Positions 11,624-24,200 of a stretch of DNA of 64,000 bases are shown in pieces. The DNA is taken from positions 180,307-244,306 of the forward strand of contig CAJJDP010000131.1 in assembly GCA_905182995.1 (NCBI GenBank). Direction: 5' to 3'. Within the stretch, counting starts at the first letter, position 1, and each line of letters starts with the position of its first letter. The stretch is from Paramecium octaurelia. Taxonomy: Eukaryota > Ciliophora > Oligohymenophorea > Peniculida > Parameciidae. The notes under the pieces are model-generated. The model worked only from the letters and a program-made list of their open reading frames with translations. It did not search any database and was not told where the DNA came from. The translations under genes were made by a program, and so were the position numbers.

Positions 11624-14600
11624 ATGCTTACCCCAAAAAAGACTCTACAAGTTTTAATTCCTAACACTCCTAAGATAGGATCTCCAATCAAAAGCCAACT
11701 CATAGAGAATGAAATTATTGATTATAAGATTAAATTGGTGTTATTAGGACTTGAAATAGAGAGACTCCATAAAGTAGCAATCCTAATTACAGACAAATAT
11801 GAAGATAAAATATAATAATTAGAAACAACATGTAGCCTTACTATTTAATGATTAGAATAATTACTCAAAGATAAAATTGACAATTAAGAAGTCAAAATTG
11901 CCACATTGAATCAATAATTGTTAATAAAAGATGATTTTATTAATGAGATCTTTGATGAGAAGTATTTAAATATTTAAACAATTAGATGTCCAGATGAAGT
12001 TAATAAAAAATTGAATAATCAACTGAAACAAGTCACCTCTTAATTAAATAGAGCAAAAAAATAGATTGAAACTCTAAATGAAATGAATATTATTTTTAAG
12101 AAAAACCCACCTGAAAATCCGGAACTCATAGATATGATCAAGGAATTAGAAATCAATTATGAAGAAATGCTATAAAAAAAAGATCAAGAAATCACAAATC
12201 TCAAAATTAGAAATTCATCCTATGATTAAAGTCACAGCTAAGAATTATCAGATTAAAAGTCAGAACTTTTAAGAATGCAATTAGAAAATCAATTTCTAAA
12301 TGAAAAAATAGATAGTATTCTAGAAGAAAATGAAAAATTGAAATAATAATTAAAGCCATCTCATTCTTAAAAATCGAGTGTCAATGGTTAACCATAATAT
12401 CGATTAGTAACAAAAGTTGTTTAATAGGAGCCGTTTAGTGCTTTCTCAGATTATTAGTTTTTAGGAAAAAATAATATAAAAGACTCTTAAAATCCTTCTG
12501 ATTCACCACAGCGAACATCGAATTAAAATTCATAAGAATTTATGTAAACACTAAAAAAAATAGAAAAAATTTAATAAGATGGTTAATTTACACCTGAAAA
12601 AGTATTATCATAGATTAGATTGAGTGCAACCTTGTTACATTTGAAAAGAATGGAACTACCAAATGATTTAAATGATACCTATGTTAAATATCTGAATTAA
12701 ATTGAGGAATCTGATGCTAAATCTGAAGATAAATCAGATTTGGCATCTACTGTTAAACCGAAAAAATTATTCTCTAAGAATGAGGATAATGATACATAAT
12801 AAAAGCAAATAAGATCCCAATCAACAAAATCAAATAACTAAAAACCCTTTTGCTAAAACAAAAGGAATTAGCTTGTATAAGTTGATTTCCTAGATAAAAA
12901 GCAATTAGAAAAAACCTAAAATGAACTTGAAAACTTATAAAATGAATTTCATTAGTTACAAAAGCAAATCAATTAAAAACCTACAAATGAATCACATCAA
13001 AAAAATATTACTCAATCAGATATCAAAAATTCATTAGAATCAGATGAATTATTTAAACAATTCTAAAAAGATAATATTTCCAAACTTAAAGATAGTCTAA
13101 ATAGATAATCAGATTATAGTTTTAAGGATTTACAAGCATAATCTAATTAAGATAAATAGACTATTTAATAACTTAAAAGATAAGTTGAGAACCTAGAAGA
13201 GTAACTATAATATTTGAAGGTATAAAATCAAAGATAGTCATACTTGATAAAATAACTTCAGGATAAAAATTCAAAAGATAGAGAGAAGTCAGACGAATTT
13301 TAAATGGTTATAAAAGAAGAAAATGGAAATTTAAATTCAACCATTGTTACATTATAGAAAGAATTAAATAATCTTAAGAAAGGATAACACAAAATCTGTT
13401 AAAATTAATCCATTTAAACAGAGAATCCTTAAGTAAAAATTACCTAAATGACTCAAACAATAAATCAAGCCTAGTTTTAATAAGATAAAGAAGAGTAAGT
13501 AAGTCTAGGTTCTTAGTTTGACGAATAGAAAATGAATGAGTATAATTAACAAAATTTGTTTATTTAAGAATTAGACTAATAAATTTTACAATTAAAATAG
13601 GATAATTAGGATTTATTAGAAAACTCATAATAATAAGAGCTATTGAAACAAGAAATAAACTCACTAAAAAATGAAAATGTAGTAACAAATTAAACTATTT
13701 AAGCCCTCTAACTATAGAATGATAAATTGTAATAGGAATTGGACTTTTATAAAAGTGCAATATTAAATCAGAATAAAAGTGAAGATAATCAATTTTGTAT
13801 TAAGGTCGAAAAGATGGATTAAGAAATTTAAATGAGTTAAAAGGAAATTGAAATAAAGAAAGAAAGTTAAGAAATGCCACAATAATCACAAGAACAAATC
13901 AATTTATTACAAAATTTATTAGAACAATCGAAAATAGAATTAGAATAAAAATAGAATGATTTGGATTAGTTGTAATGCGATTTTGAGAATCTTACTAAAG
14001 AGTATAATTAATTATAACAAAAAAATGATGATTTACAACAAATATTCAAAGAACAGGAGAGTGAATATCAAACATAATTATCGTTAATCAAATTAAGATT
14101 AAGTGCTTTAGAAGAATAATAAGTGAAAGAACATTCAAGATCCATCAGTATTTCAGAAAATGGTGATCAACTAAAAGAAACTAATAAATAACCAGAGTTT
14201 AATCTATAAGATAATAAAAATAATGATTTAGAGATTTAAATTAGGAGATTATTAGATGAAAAAGCTGTACTATATGATTAAATGTAAAAATAACAATAAG
14301 ATTTCAAATAATAAATAAAGATTTTAAGCGAAGATTTTGAATTTTAAAAACTTCAATTAAACGAGAAAATTAAAGAGTTGGAAAGTAAAATTGTACTCTA
14401 TGTGGATGGGGATTAAAAATTAATGCAAGAAAACTAAAATTTAGCAAATTAAATACAAAACTTAAGTAATTAATTAATATTGGCAAGATAATAGAATAAA
14501 ATTTAATCATAAAAAAAATTACAATCTGCAACTTCTTCCCCTAGAGTTTAAATTGAAAATTAATAATAAATTCAAATAATAAAAGATTTAGAAAATGAAA

Positions 14601-16915
14601 TTACCTAACTAAGAAATAATTAGGAGTAGATGCAATTGGAATCAAACAATATTAAGGACTTATTTAATTAATAGTAACATGAAAATCAAGAGTTAAAGCA
14701 TGAAGTATTATCTTTATAAACTGAAAATTCTTTTGAAAAGTAAGAAAATCAAAGATTAAAACAATAAATTATTAGTAATAGAGATTAAGTAGTAATGTTA
14801 AATAAATAATTAGATTTAAATAAAAAAAATAATAAAAAAGAAATCGATTATTTGAATTATTAGATAGATTAATATAAGATCCAAGTAGTTTCTTCATAGT
14901 CTAAAATCTCATCAAAAATAAAAAAAGATTAATCAACATAATTAGATGGTCAAATATATGTTATCGATGAAAGTCTTTTGGATGAGAAGGAAAATATTAT
15001 TCACAATTTAAAAAAATCACTCTAATCTAAAGATCACGAATTAGATTAAACTATATAGAATTTATTAATAACTAGATAAGAATTATTTAAGGCAAATGAC
15101 TAATTATTAAAATTAAGAACTATTTTAAAAAACTAAGAAGGTTTATAAGCTTAAGTTAATTAATCAAGATAGTATAATGATTGCACACTTTATCCTCCAA
15201 GATAAAATAGGATTATTTAAATTAAAGAGAATTCAAGAATATCAACAAGCGAATAGCGTCAACAGAACCATTCTTTAGATAAAATGGAAAGTGCCTCATT
15301 TTGGAAAAGGAAATATGAAGAGGTGCTCTAATAAAGCTATATCAACTCGTAATTTAATTCATAAAATACATAATACAAAATCAAGTTTGAAGAATTGCAA
15401 TTAAATTGCTAGAGTCATTTGAAAGACCTTGAAAATTAGAAAGATTAAAATAAATAATTATTATTAATGATTGATTCAAAATTAAATAATAAGAATAATA
15501 ATAGTAATTAATTGTATAATTATGAATAAGAAATCTAAACTTTAAGAAAATAATTAGAAAAATTAAATTTAGAATTGGATGACCAAAAGATTTTATGTAA
15601 AAGATATTAGAAAGAATTTTAAGATTTATAACAAAAGTAATTATAAGCTAAACATGTATAAGTTTTGGAAACTAATAAGGAAGATATTGAAAATTATGTA
15701 AATTAAATATTCAATGCAAAATAAGAGAATTTAGAATTGTTGGAAATAAACTAAAACTAATAAAAATAAATTTTAGAATTAAAAAAAAAAGTGAAAGAGG
15801 ATGATGAGTAATTGGTAACGCTAAAATAATAATAGAACCAATCTACTTAAATTTTAGATGAATTGAAATTTGCAAATAGTCAATTAGTCAAAGAGAAATA
15901 ATAATTATTATTGGCTAACTCAGATTAAGAAAAATAAATATTATTATTAACTAAATCTGAATAAGATCAATAATATAAATTAAGTTATTCGATCAATCAG
16001 AAAAATTTTGAGAGATCAAAAGACTTCAACTTTAATAGATCAGAAATTATGCATAATTTAGATGTTATTAGATAAGAACTAAAAGTGTATTAGTCAAAAT
16101 GTTAAATATAAGAATTTGAGATTAATTAATTAAAACTATAATTGTAATAACCTATTCCATAACAAAGACTAATTAGTCCAAACAAATTTAAAGAATAGTA
16201 TGAATATTTAAATGAAATATTAAAAGAATTGGAAATCACAAAATTGCAAAATGAAAACTTAAGAAAATAAAATACAGAACTCTTTGATTATTAATCCAAA
16301 TTAATTTATGAAAATGATAATCTCAAAAGACTCAATATCAACAGTCCATTAAGTAGTCCAAGAATATAATATCAAAGTAGAAATTCATAATAAAGAGAGG
16401 AAAGAATAACTCAAAATGGAAATTTAAACTAATAAATTGATCAATTACAACAACGATTAAACACAGCTAGAATTTCAGAAATAGAAGAATTAAAATATGA
16501 ATTAGAAATTCTTAAAAGATAAGTTTTAACTTCAAGTACTTAAGTAAAAGAAGCAGAAACTTTGAGTTTGTAGGCAAGAGTACTAACACTTGAAAATTAA
16601 TTGTAATCATCTTAAAATTAAATTGAACATTTAAAGGTACCACTGTTCAAATATTTATTAGGAAATGATTTAAGAGAACTAAGAGCTAAAACAACAGATT
16701 AGATCGTTGAAAGAATCAAATTAAAAAATCTAATAAATTTTTAACAATAATGTAACTGTTTTAATTATTAATTATAGTAAAAGATGTAATCTTCTGATTT
16801 ATCTCAAACTGAGAGGTTGAATAGAGAATTGTCAGAAAAAATTAGTGAATTAACTTAATTAAAAATTAAATATAAATAGGCTTTAATAATAATGCAGAAA
16901 ATGGAAAATAGATGA
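11624..16915 (+). CDS. Giant coiled-coil protein
   Basis: This 1755-aa protein has one 24-nt intron near 11830. After a short Pro/Ser-containing start (MLTPKKTLQVLIPNTPKIG), nearly the whole length is heptad-like Leu/Gln/Glu/Lys/Asn coiled coil. It is interrupted by Ser/Pro linkers (around 12360-12540 and 16300-16400) and ends KQALIIMQKMENR. No motor, GRIP, calponin or EF-hand motif is visible. Gln is extremely frequent and almost always written TAA or TAG. Such proteins in ciliates are usually parts of basal bodies, cortex or vesicle tethers; which one applies here cannot be told from the sequence. The coding call is secure; the function is open. Confidence 0.85.
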
Positions 16916-17052
16916 ATGTAATGATTATAAATATATTGATAATTCTTATATAAATATCAAAATTAATTTAATTAGTGTAAGATAGATATTTAATCAAAAT
17001 AACTTGCAATAATATATGTGTAAGGAATGTTATTAATTATCATGTTGATCAT

Positions 17053-18364
17053 TCAAATACTTTGTACTGAAATTTCTAATATTTTCTATTCTATTTGGAC
17101 TTGATTATAAAGTACTTGGATTATATTAATACTATCTGAAGCAATTTATATAGATAATTTTTTAAAGGTCTGTTATTATTAATAGTATTTTAGAAAATAA
17201 GTAACTCCATCTATCTATTAATTACAATAATTCTATAATTTATGATATTTATTAGTTGTACACTCATAACATCTTAGAAATTGACTTACAATTTTTTTCT
17301 GTGTTTAACATTTTACATACACTTAAAAATTTAATGTTAATTAGTTGGTTATATTGTTTGATGACTAATCTAAAGTAAGATTTAATTCTTATATATAAAT
17401 TTATATTGGAGGTTTTGTTGAAGCCTAAGCATCATTTGATTAGGATAGCCTTACGCTCTAGCATTCAAAAGGTTTGTAAATAGTTGTAAATTGATAGGCT
17501 AACCAAGAAATTTGATGATTACAATTAACGAATCCCACATCAACTAAAAAATATTATAATAGTCTTTACAAGTGTTCATTTAATATGATAACGGTGATAG
17601 ATATCTAGTAACCTTTTATTTTAGAGTACTGCTCATATTAAACCCAGTAAAACTTAAAAATAACCATCGATTTGAATATTATTTCAAAGTTCCACTATTA
17701 TATGCACTAGAAAGTGGGTAATTATTAGAATCCTTAAATGCTTCTTGAATTCCTAATATTACTTAATATCCAATTTGAGTTAGATTAATAATTTTGTTAG
17801 CGACTTTTGTAATACTGACTGAAACAGCAGTTCGAGTGATGGATGAGATCTTGATTTTAGATATAAAGATAATACTGAAAGCTAAAAGTCAATGTCTCCT
17901 TAAATTCCAAGACTCGTAATAGATACTATTCCAGATTCAAAATTTGGATTAATGTGATCAAATACTTTCACATCAGGAGGGTTCATATTGAAGTTATTAA
18001 TCACTTGAATTCTTTAGTCATCTATTGCATACCATGAGAATTCAACAGAGAATACTTGAATCGAAGTAATGCATTCTATTTAAATTTCGAAATCTTAATT
18101 TATTATATTCAATTTACATGTTGTTGTAGTGCTTGTAATTGATAGTTTATAATTTATGCCTTTATCGAAACTTAAAAACTCAAGACCTAAAATAACTTAA
18201 GGAATATTAGCAAAAGCTTCTCTAAATGGCACATTTTCTATTTATTGAAAATTGTCTTTGCAAATAAAACCTGGCGATACAGGGAGTGAGAATCCGTTAT
18301 AATATCCTTAATCATATGTGATTAAAGCTTTGGCAGAGATAAAATAAAAAATCAATAATATCAT
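17053..18364 (-). CDS. Secreted H-type-lectin-like protein
   Basis: The protein is about 422 aa and starts with a signal peptide (MILLIFYFISAKALI). Two segments resemble the H-type lectin fold: FREAFANIPQVILGLEFLSF ... FEIQIECITSIQVFSVEFSW followed by YAIDD, and QIGYQVILGI ... RWLFLSFTGFN ... FVNCNHQISWLAYQF. The WxA/WLAY end of the core strand is the family mark. A Cys pair (CYECTTNKYHKLQNYC) and SIQIASDSINIIQVLYN end the protein. A 26-nt intron and an unusually short 17-nt one (GTACTCTAAAATAAAAG) are needed, after which the frame is exact. H-type lectins bind sugars such as GalNAc. The product is likely secreted or surface-bound. Divergent from the NEK-type kinase, 236 bp away. Confidence 0.75.
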
Positions 18365-18600
18365 ATATTTATAAATAAGAATTTAAAAATCAGAATGATG
18401 ATATATTTAAATTTTAATAGTTTGAAAACTATTGTTTTGTGCTTTGTTTTATTATATAATAGTATAAACATTGTGTCAAATGGTTATTTAATTAATTTAA
18501 ATATATTCTGCAAATATGAAAGAGTTACTCAAATTTATATTGAAAATAAAGGGTTGTTTTTATGTAAATCTAACTTATTTATAATAATATTAAGAATCGA

Positions 18601-20095
18601 ATGGATAAGTATACAAGAATAAAAATGATTGGGAAAGGGAATTTTGGTGATGTTTGGCTGGTTGAAGACAATAAAGGATAGGTATAGGATTGAGAAAACA
18701 AAAGAAATTTGCCCTCAAGTTAATCGATTTGTAATTTTAGAGTGTTGATCCAACAAATGAAGTTACTTTGCTAAAGGTTTTGAAACATCCAAATATCATA
18801 AAATACTATAGTTCATTTGTGTAGAATGATTAATTATGCATTTTAATGGAGTTTGCAGAAAATTGTATTTCAAAAAAATATCTAAAATGTAGATGATCTA
18901 TAAATTTACACGAAGAGCAATCCATCAAACATATTAAATTGGTTTACATAATTGTGTTAAGCAGTACAATACTTACATTCAATGAATATTGTCCATAAGG
19001 ATATAAAAATGAAAAATGTGTTTTTGACTAAAGATGGCATAGTATAAATATTAATAGATATTTAGATCAAATTGGGAGACTTCAGTATTTCTAAAAAGCT
19101 AGACGCATCATTGAATCTCACATAATTAGGTATTTTATTTTGAATAGATTCTTAAGGTACTCCATACTATTTGTCACCTGAGATTTGTGAATCCAAACCC
19201 TATAATACAAAGAGTGATATTTGGGGATTGGGATGTCTTCTCTATGAATTATGCACCAAATAGAAACCATTTCAAGGAGAGTCTCTACCTGAAGTCTTCA
19301 AAAATATAATAACAAGTGAAACTCCAAAATTACCAGAAGGATTCCCATATTTATATCAGGATATAATAAATCAATGTTTACAAAAGAATCCTTAAGACAG
19401 ACCAGAAATCTCATAAATATTAGAAATATAAGAAATAAAGAAGGAAAGACTAAAGTTTCAACAGTTATATAAATAACGATTGATAGGAATGCTTAAATAA
19501 ATAGATAGTGCTTAATCAGATTCTCTTTAATCTAATATAAAATAAATGCATAAGCCAATATTTACTCCATAAAATAAATCCTAATCGTTATTATTTAAAA
19601 ACCTATTCTCTGAATAAATACAATCCAATATTAAGAAACCAATGACTAAGAAAGTCATTAAAATTGACACTGATCTAATAGAAAAGGAGGATTAACAATA
19701 ATAACAGAATGAAACTCCAACTTAATTTGCTAAACAATTATTCAATCCTAAAACCCCTACATCTCCAAATAGAAATCTATTATTAGCTGATTTTTTGAAG
19801 AAAAAACTTGGAGAGTAAAAGTTCTTGGATGTTCGCTAGATTCTTGAAGAGTCATAGAACCCAATTCAATTGTTAGATTAAAGGGAAATCATGGCAAATT
19901 TGATGGGCGAAGAGAATTTAGAATGTGTTAAAGTATTAATTAATTTTACTTTTGTAGATATTTAAAATACTCATAAGTAATTGTACCACTCTGCCAGGCA
20001 ATCACTTTCGATAGATGAATAATTATTAGTTTTTAAGAGAAAAAGTTAGTTCATAACCAGATTTAGATTAGAATATCAAGACTAATAATTTTTGA
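18601..20095 (+). CDS. NEK-type Ser/Thr protein kinase
   Basis: The protein is 455 aa with five introns (23, 28, 24, 27 and 25 nt) that sum exactly. Kinase motifs in order are [14 protein letters not shown] (Gly loop), FALKLIDL (Lys), [29 protein letters not shown] (catalytic loop, HKD in place of HRD), [10 protein letters not shown] (DFS in place of DFG, Asp kept), [26 protein letters not shown] and NPQDRPEISQIL. The [10 protein letters not shown] segment and domain order are typical of the NIMA/NEK family, which acts on cilia and the cell cycle. A C-terminal tail of about 180 aa is Gln/Ser/Lys-rich. The key Asp, Lys and Asn are present, so it may be active despite HKD and DFS. Confidence 0.9.
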
Positions 20096-20121
20096 TTGAA
20101 TAAATATCTATAAATATTATA

Positions 20122-21559
20122 TCAACAATGATTTTCATTGTATTCTTTGATTATATCATTTTTGCTATTTGGAAAAAGGTGGTTCACAATCAATTCTAAA
20201 CAACTCAAAGAAATAGTAAAGTTTCTTAACCTTAATAACTCCAAGAAGTCTTCATCACTTAAATTTCTTCCTTTGAGTATAATATATCTGAGATCATTCA
20301 AGATAGATAAGTCATCATCTTCTAATTCGATCTGTCCATCTCTCAAAATGGTGATTAATTTTTGGAATTTCTTAGTTAAATTTTCATTATAATGTATTCT
20401 TTAATTCAAGTTTGACATTAATTCTTATTGTACATAAAATAAATCCTTTTAACTACTAGCATATTGTTATTCTTAATGATAAACCATGTGTTTATGAAAC
20501 AAAGTTTGTCTCCTGTTGTGATCACTCTTTTACAAAGATTTTATCATGTCAGAATTGTACTTTTCTTTAATATTAAAAACATTACATTTTGATTTATGGA
20601 ATTACAGAATCTTGTCAGTTATAGAATATAATTATAACTACAATGGATTAATACTGCTAAACATTTCACCATTAGTCTTAATGTTGTCTGTCAATAATTT
20701 CTCTTTTAACATAGTCATGGGAACCTCTTCAGAAGATTTAATTATTTTCTCTGTATTTCTAAATAATACTCATAGATTATACAATTTACGAGTATCTACT
20801 TTAGCATCAAATTTATAAGGGATGTATTTATGAACTTATTTTTCAATCAACTCATTCAAACTTAGATTTCTAGGGTCCTGAGTCTTCTCATGCAATTTAA
20901 ACTTTTTATTTTCCAGATCTTAGATTTGTTATTCAAGTTGCTAAAATCCATATTTATTAATGGGACTACCTCTTTTTTGGTTATTGTCTATCTTATTAAT
21001 TTGCGAGCCCTTCTATCCTTCAAATATTCATCTAAATTTGGGATAGCTTGATTATGAAGAAATCTTGCTGGACTCTCTGATACATATCGATTATTAGAAT
21101 AGTTTCTTCTTATTGGTGATGTCCCAACCAAGAAACTTGATAATTAGTTCTCCTCCTACTCATTCTAAGGGTACAGAGTTCCAAATGACAACTAATTAGT
21201 GTTGTTTTTGATTCTCTTAACTTCTTGATCCTATAACTGTAAATAACCTTTGAGATGTTTATAAGCATCAATCTTAGGGAATGCTTTCATCTTTTGTACA
21301 TAGTTTCTTCTTATTTAATCCAATGAATGATCCTCTTGTCTTTGTTTTTCCCCTTTTTCCTAATTATTCTATACATCTTTCCCTACATGAAAGGAAGCTG
21401 CATGAAGTCTACGCTTTGATCGGTTTCTCTTTCTTTCCAATTATGTTTCTTTGATAGTATCGATTGTAGATGCTATCTTGTATGCTTGCCAATATAATTA
21501 AAAGACTTACAACTAATATCAATATTAACTGTGTTCGACCGATTTAATTAATTATCCAT
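20122..21559 (-). CDS. Uncharacterised protein, mostly helical
   Basis: The protein is 452 aa after three introns (26, 29 and 24 nt) and starts MDNQLNRSNTVNIDI. The N-terminal third is basic (LERKRNRSKRRLHAASFHVG) and the middle has Ser/Pro/Asn linkers and a short coiled coil (YGFQQLEQQIQDLENKKFK-like region, partly spliced out). The C-terminal 250 aa are helical and end DLSILNDLRYIILKGRNLSD, then DEDFLELLRLRNF and NENHC. I recognise no domain. It is convergent with the NEK-type gene (26 bp apart) and divergent from the DP-like gene (39 bp apart), so the two start regions nearly touch. Confidence 0.65.
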
Positions 21560-21598
21560 TTAATTATTAAATTATTAATTCTTAATATATTCTATTCT

Positions 21599-22516
21599 AT
21601 GATAATGAAAAGATCTTAAAGAAGGTTATCCAAATGTGTTGGTGAAGATATGCAATCAGATTCCTCTAAATAAGAATCTGACTCTGAATTTATCATTACT
21701 GAGACGTCGGAATCTGAAAAACTAAAAAGTAAATCAATTTGGAGTCTCAAAGGACTTAGCTTTCAAATTAAAACACTAGTTAAAGATTTAAAAAGCACTA
21801 ACTACAAAATCTTAGCTAATATTCTTATTGAAAAATTGCAAAATGAACTTCAAAAAATGTAAAGTACTGAAAGAAGAAAAGAGATATAAAACTTAAAAAG
21901 GAGAGTGTATGATGCTATTAACGTAATGGTAGCCATGGGAGTTCTTGAAAAAGACAAGAAGAAACAAATCTCCTTTCATGAATAAAAAGACAAAGAAGAA
22001 GTTAATAAATAAAAAGAGTAAGTTCGAACTAATTTAGAAATATTAAAAGAAAAAAGAAAAAAACTCACTAAAGCAACTCTTACTTATATGATGTATAAAA
22101 AACTAATTCAAAGAAATTAATCAATGAAAATGGAACCTGAATCCAAACTAGAAACTCCAGTCTTTGCCTTTTCAGTATAACTATTTGATAATGACTTATG
22201 TATGCAACAAAAGAATGGGAAAAAAATAATTATCAAATCTAAATAGCCTATCTACATATACTCAGAATTAGAAGTTTTATAAAAGCTATAACTAAAATGA
22301 AAGTATAAATTAATATTAAATCATTCCAAAAAAAATATTAAATCATTTCTTTTAAGTATCAACAGAGATTTATAATATATATATAATCATTCAACTGATT
22401 CGATTAATTAATACTCTTAGACTTAAGAAATCAGCTCAATTTATTTTTATTATCCATATATAGTTTTTACAAAAGATGCTTTGAGAAGAATACTAATTCT
22501 ATTGAGAATATCATGA
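21599..22516 (+). CDS. E2F/DP-family transcription factor, DP-like
   Basis: An intronless 305-aa frame starts MIMKRSQRRLSKCVGEDM. The winged-helix DNA-binding part is around residues 45-120 (GLSFQIKTLVKDLKSTNYK ... EIQNLKRRVYDAINVMVAMG, then VLEKDKKK). The NLKRRVYDAINVMVAMGVL block is the recognition helix of the family; 'VMVAMG' with a following basic run fits DP better than E2F. A Lys/Gln-rich coiled coil (NKQKEQVRTNLEILKEKRKK) follows as the expected dimer interface. DP proteins pair with E2F on TTTSSCGC-type sites to control cell-cycle genes. The C-terminal half is poorly conserved to my eye. Nuclear. Confidence 0.85.
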
Positions 22517-22733
22517 TGATTTAATGAGAATACTTATAATCAATTGAATTATCCAATACATGGCCAAATATCTTGTGGTTGATCAATACATCAATCCAAG
22601 ATTTCACATATTATATTCTGTAATGTCTATTAAAAATCAATTAAGCAAGAGATATCTTAGAAGAAAGTATTCATCTTTTGTACTCATTGATAAATGTTTT
22701 ATAAATTAGTAATTATTATTTTAATAAAAATAA

Positions 22734-23165
22734 ATGAGTGAATCATCCAACTTTTTTGTAGGAAAATACAACTTCTCTAGAAGAGTCGTAAATCACAGAG
22801 TACCTATAGACTTTAATCATGGAATCACTCAAAACCCATTTGATTTTGTCTGGAGATCTTCATTCAGAAATTTACTTGTTTCCAAGTATTAATCCTTTAG
22901 ATTTTCTTCCTAGTTTGATTCGAAATATGTCAATGTGGTATTGTGGTGCAGCCTTTGTTGTTGGAATTGCAATTAATGAATTTTAAAATTATAGAAGATA
23001 AGGACATGCATTCACTACTCCTAAGTATGATCATTACTAATTAGAACACAACCCTATTTAAATTATGTCACTAACAGCAGAAACAAAGATGCTAATTTAG
23101 GTAGATGGAATGGCAATTTTGCTTGTTGGGAAAATGAACCATTATGTGGTAGAGATTTTGAATGA
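22734..23165 (+). CDS. Small single-pass membrane protein
   Basis: The protein is 127 aa with introns of 28 and 20 nt and starts MSESSNFFVGKYNF. An N-terminal basic part (KYNFSRRVVNHRVPIDF) and NPFDFVWRSSFRNLL precede one hydrophobic segment (MWYCGAAFVVGIAINEF). A soluble tail with several Trp and Cys (RWNGNFACWENEPLCGRDFE) ends the protein. The size, basic N-terminus and single helix are what accessory subunits of mitochondrial complexes look like, but I cannot name a homologue. The tail frame is preferred because it joins exactly through the second intron. It is convergent with the next gene, 39 bp away. Confidence 0.6.
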
Positions 23166-23204
23166 GAAATCTAGAATACATACATTATCAGATATATATA
23201 ACAA

Positions 23205-23813
23205 TCATTCTAACAATTACAACTCGAGATTTTTAATTGTATCCTCATTCTTTAATTAGCATTTCGTCTATACTTCGTTTATTAAGTGTTATTCTTTGAT
23301 TTCCTCAATTATTGCCGTTAATAATTATGATGATTCATTAATGTTGTTTGTTGTCTTGATTATAATTTCTTACAATTCATTATACTCTTCAAAGAAATGC
23401 TTATGTTTTGTATTTATAAGATTGCTCTTTTTTATGCATTCATCTATTTATTTATTCATTAATTGAATGTCAATCACGACATCTCCAAGTAATACTTATT
23501 ATGCTTATTAACTAATGAATTCGTTTAAATAAATTAAATATTCTACTAAAATTTTGATATTCGAATACAATAATCTTATTTCTGATGACTCTAATTTCAA
23601 TATGTCTTCTAAACAATTAATTACATTTAAAGTCAATATTTCTTACATCCTCATATAATTTTAGTCTTTCAAATTCAAAATTTATTTAACTCTATTCAAT
23701 ATGTGATTCTATGAAAATTTTCTAATTAATATAGTACATGAATATTTAGTTTCTATTCTTGATCATTTTGTTTTATTAAACAATTCAAAAATTAAACTTG
23801 ATGATAAAGGCAT
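23205..23813 (-). CDS. Small coiled-coil protein, unknown
   Basis: The protein is 194 aa with one 24-nt intron near the start. MPLSSSLIFELIETKYS is followed by alternating Leu/Ile/Glu/Lys helices (LEDILKLESSEIRLLYSNIK, then ILVEYLIYLNEFIS) and a C-terminal coiled coil (EEIKEQHLINEVQTKCQLKN). An in-frame TGA just upstream of the ATG supports the start. No domain is recognised and there is no membrane segment. The 40-bp tail-to-tail spacing to the neighbouring gene supports the chosen end. Confidence 0.6.
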
Positions 23814-24200
23814 CGATAATTTTCAAAAATTTATAATTCATTCATTTTTTTGAATTTATATTATTATTATTAACTCAAAAAATTAATTTATTTTCAAATT
23901 CACTAATAATATATAATGATTCATGTATCTAATTTTAAGTATTTTCAACTAATTTTGTTTTCAATATTATACCCAGATTAAATTCTTAAGTTTTAATAGA
24001 TTATAATAATGAAAATCATTTGGAGATAAAACATAATACTAAGTTTTCTTGAGTTTGATTCAGATTAAAATCATTAGGACTTGGCATAAGTATCTTGTAG
24101 TTTATTTTACTGTATTGTTATAAAGTAAGAAGTGGAAACTATATATTAATCATGAAACGATGAAATTCACATAAGATTCATTAGTATATAATGAATTAAT
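23814..24200. other. Intergenic region
   Basis: AT-rich sequence lies between two minus-strand genes. It contains only short, unsupported frames. It is presumably the upstream region of the small coiled-coil gene and the 3' flank of the DENN gene. Confidence 0.5.

Noticed and set aside
18395-18622. Plus-strand frame starting upstream of the NEK-type kinase
   Set aside because: It has a different frame from the kinase, a poor composition, and ends within its first exon; the kinase start at 18601 explains the region.
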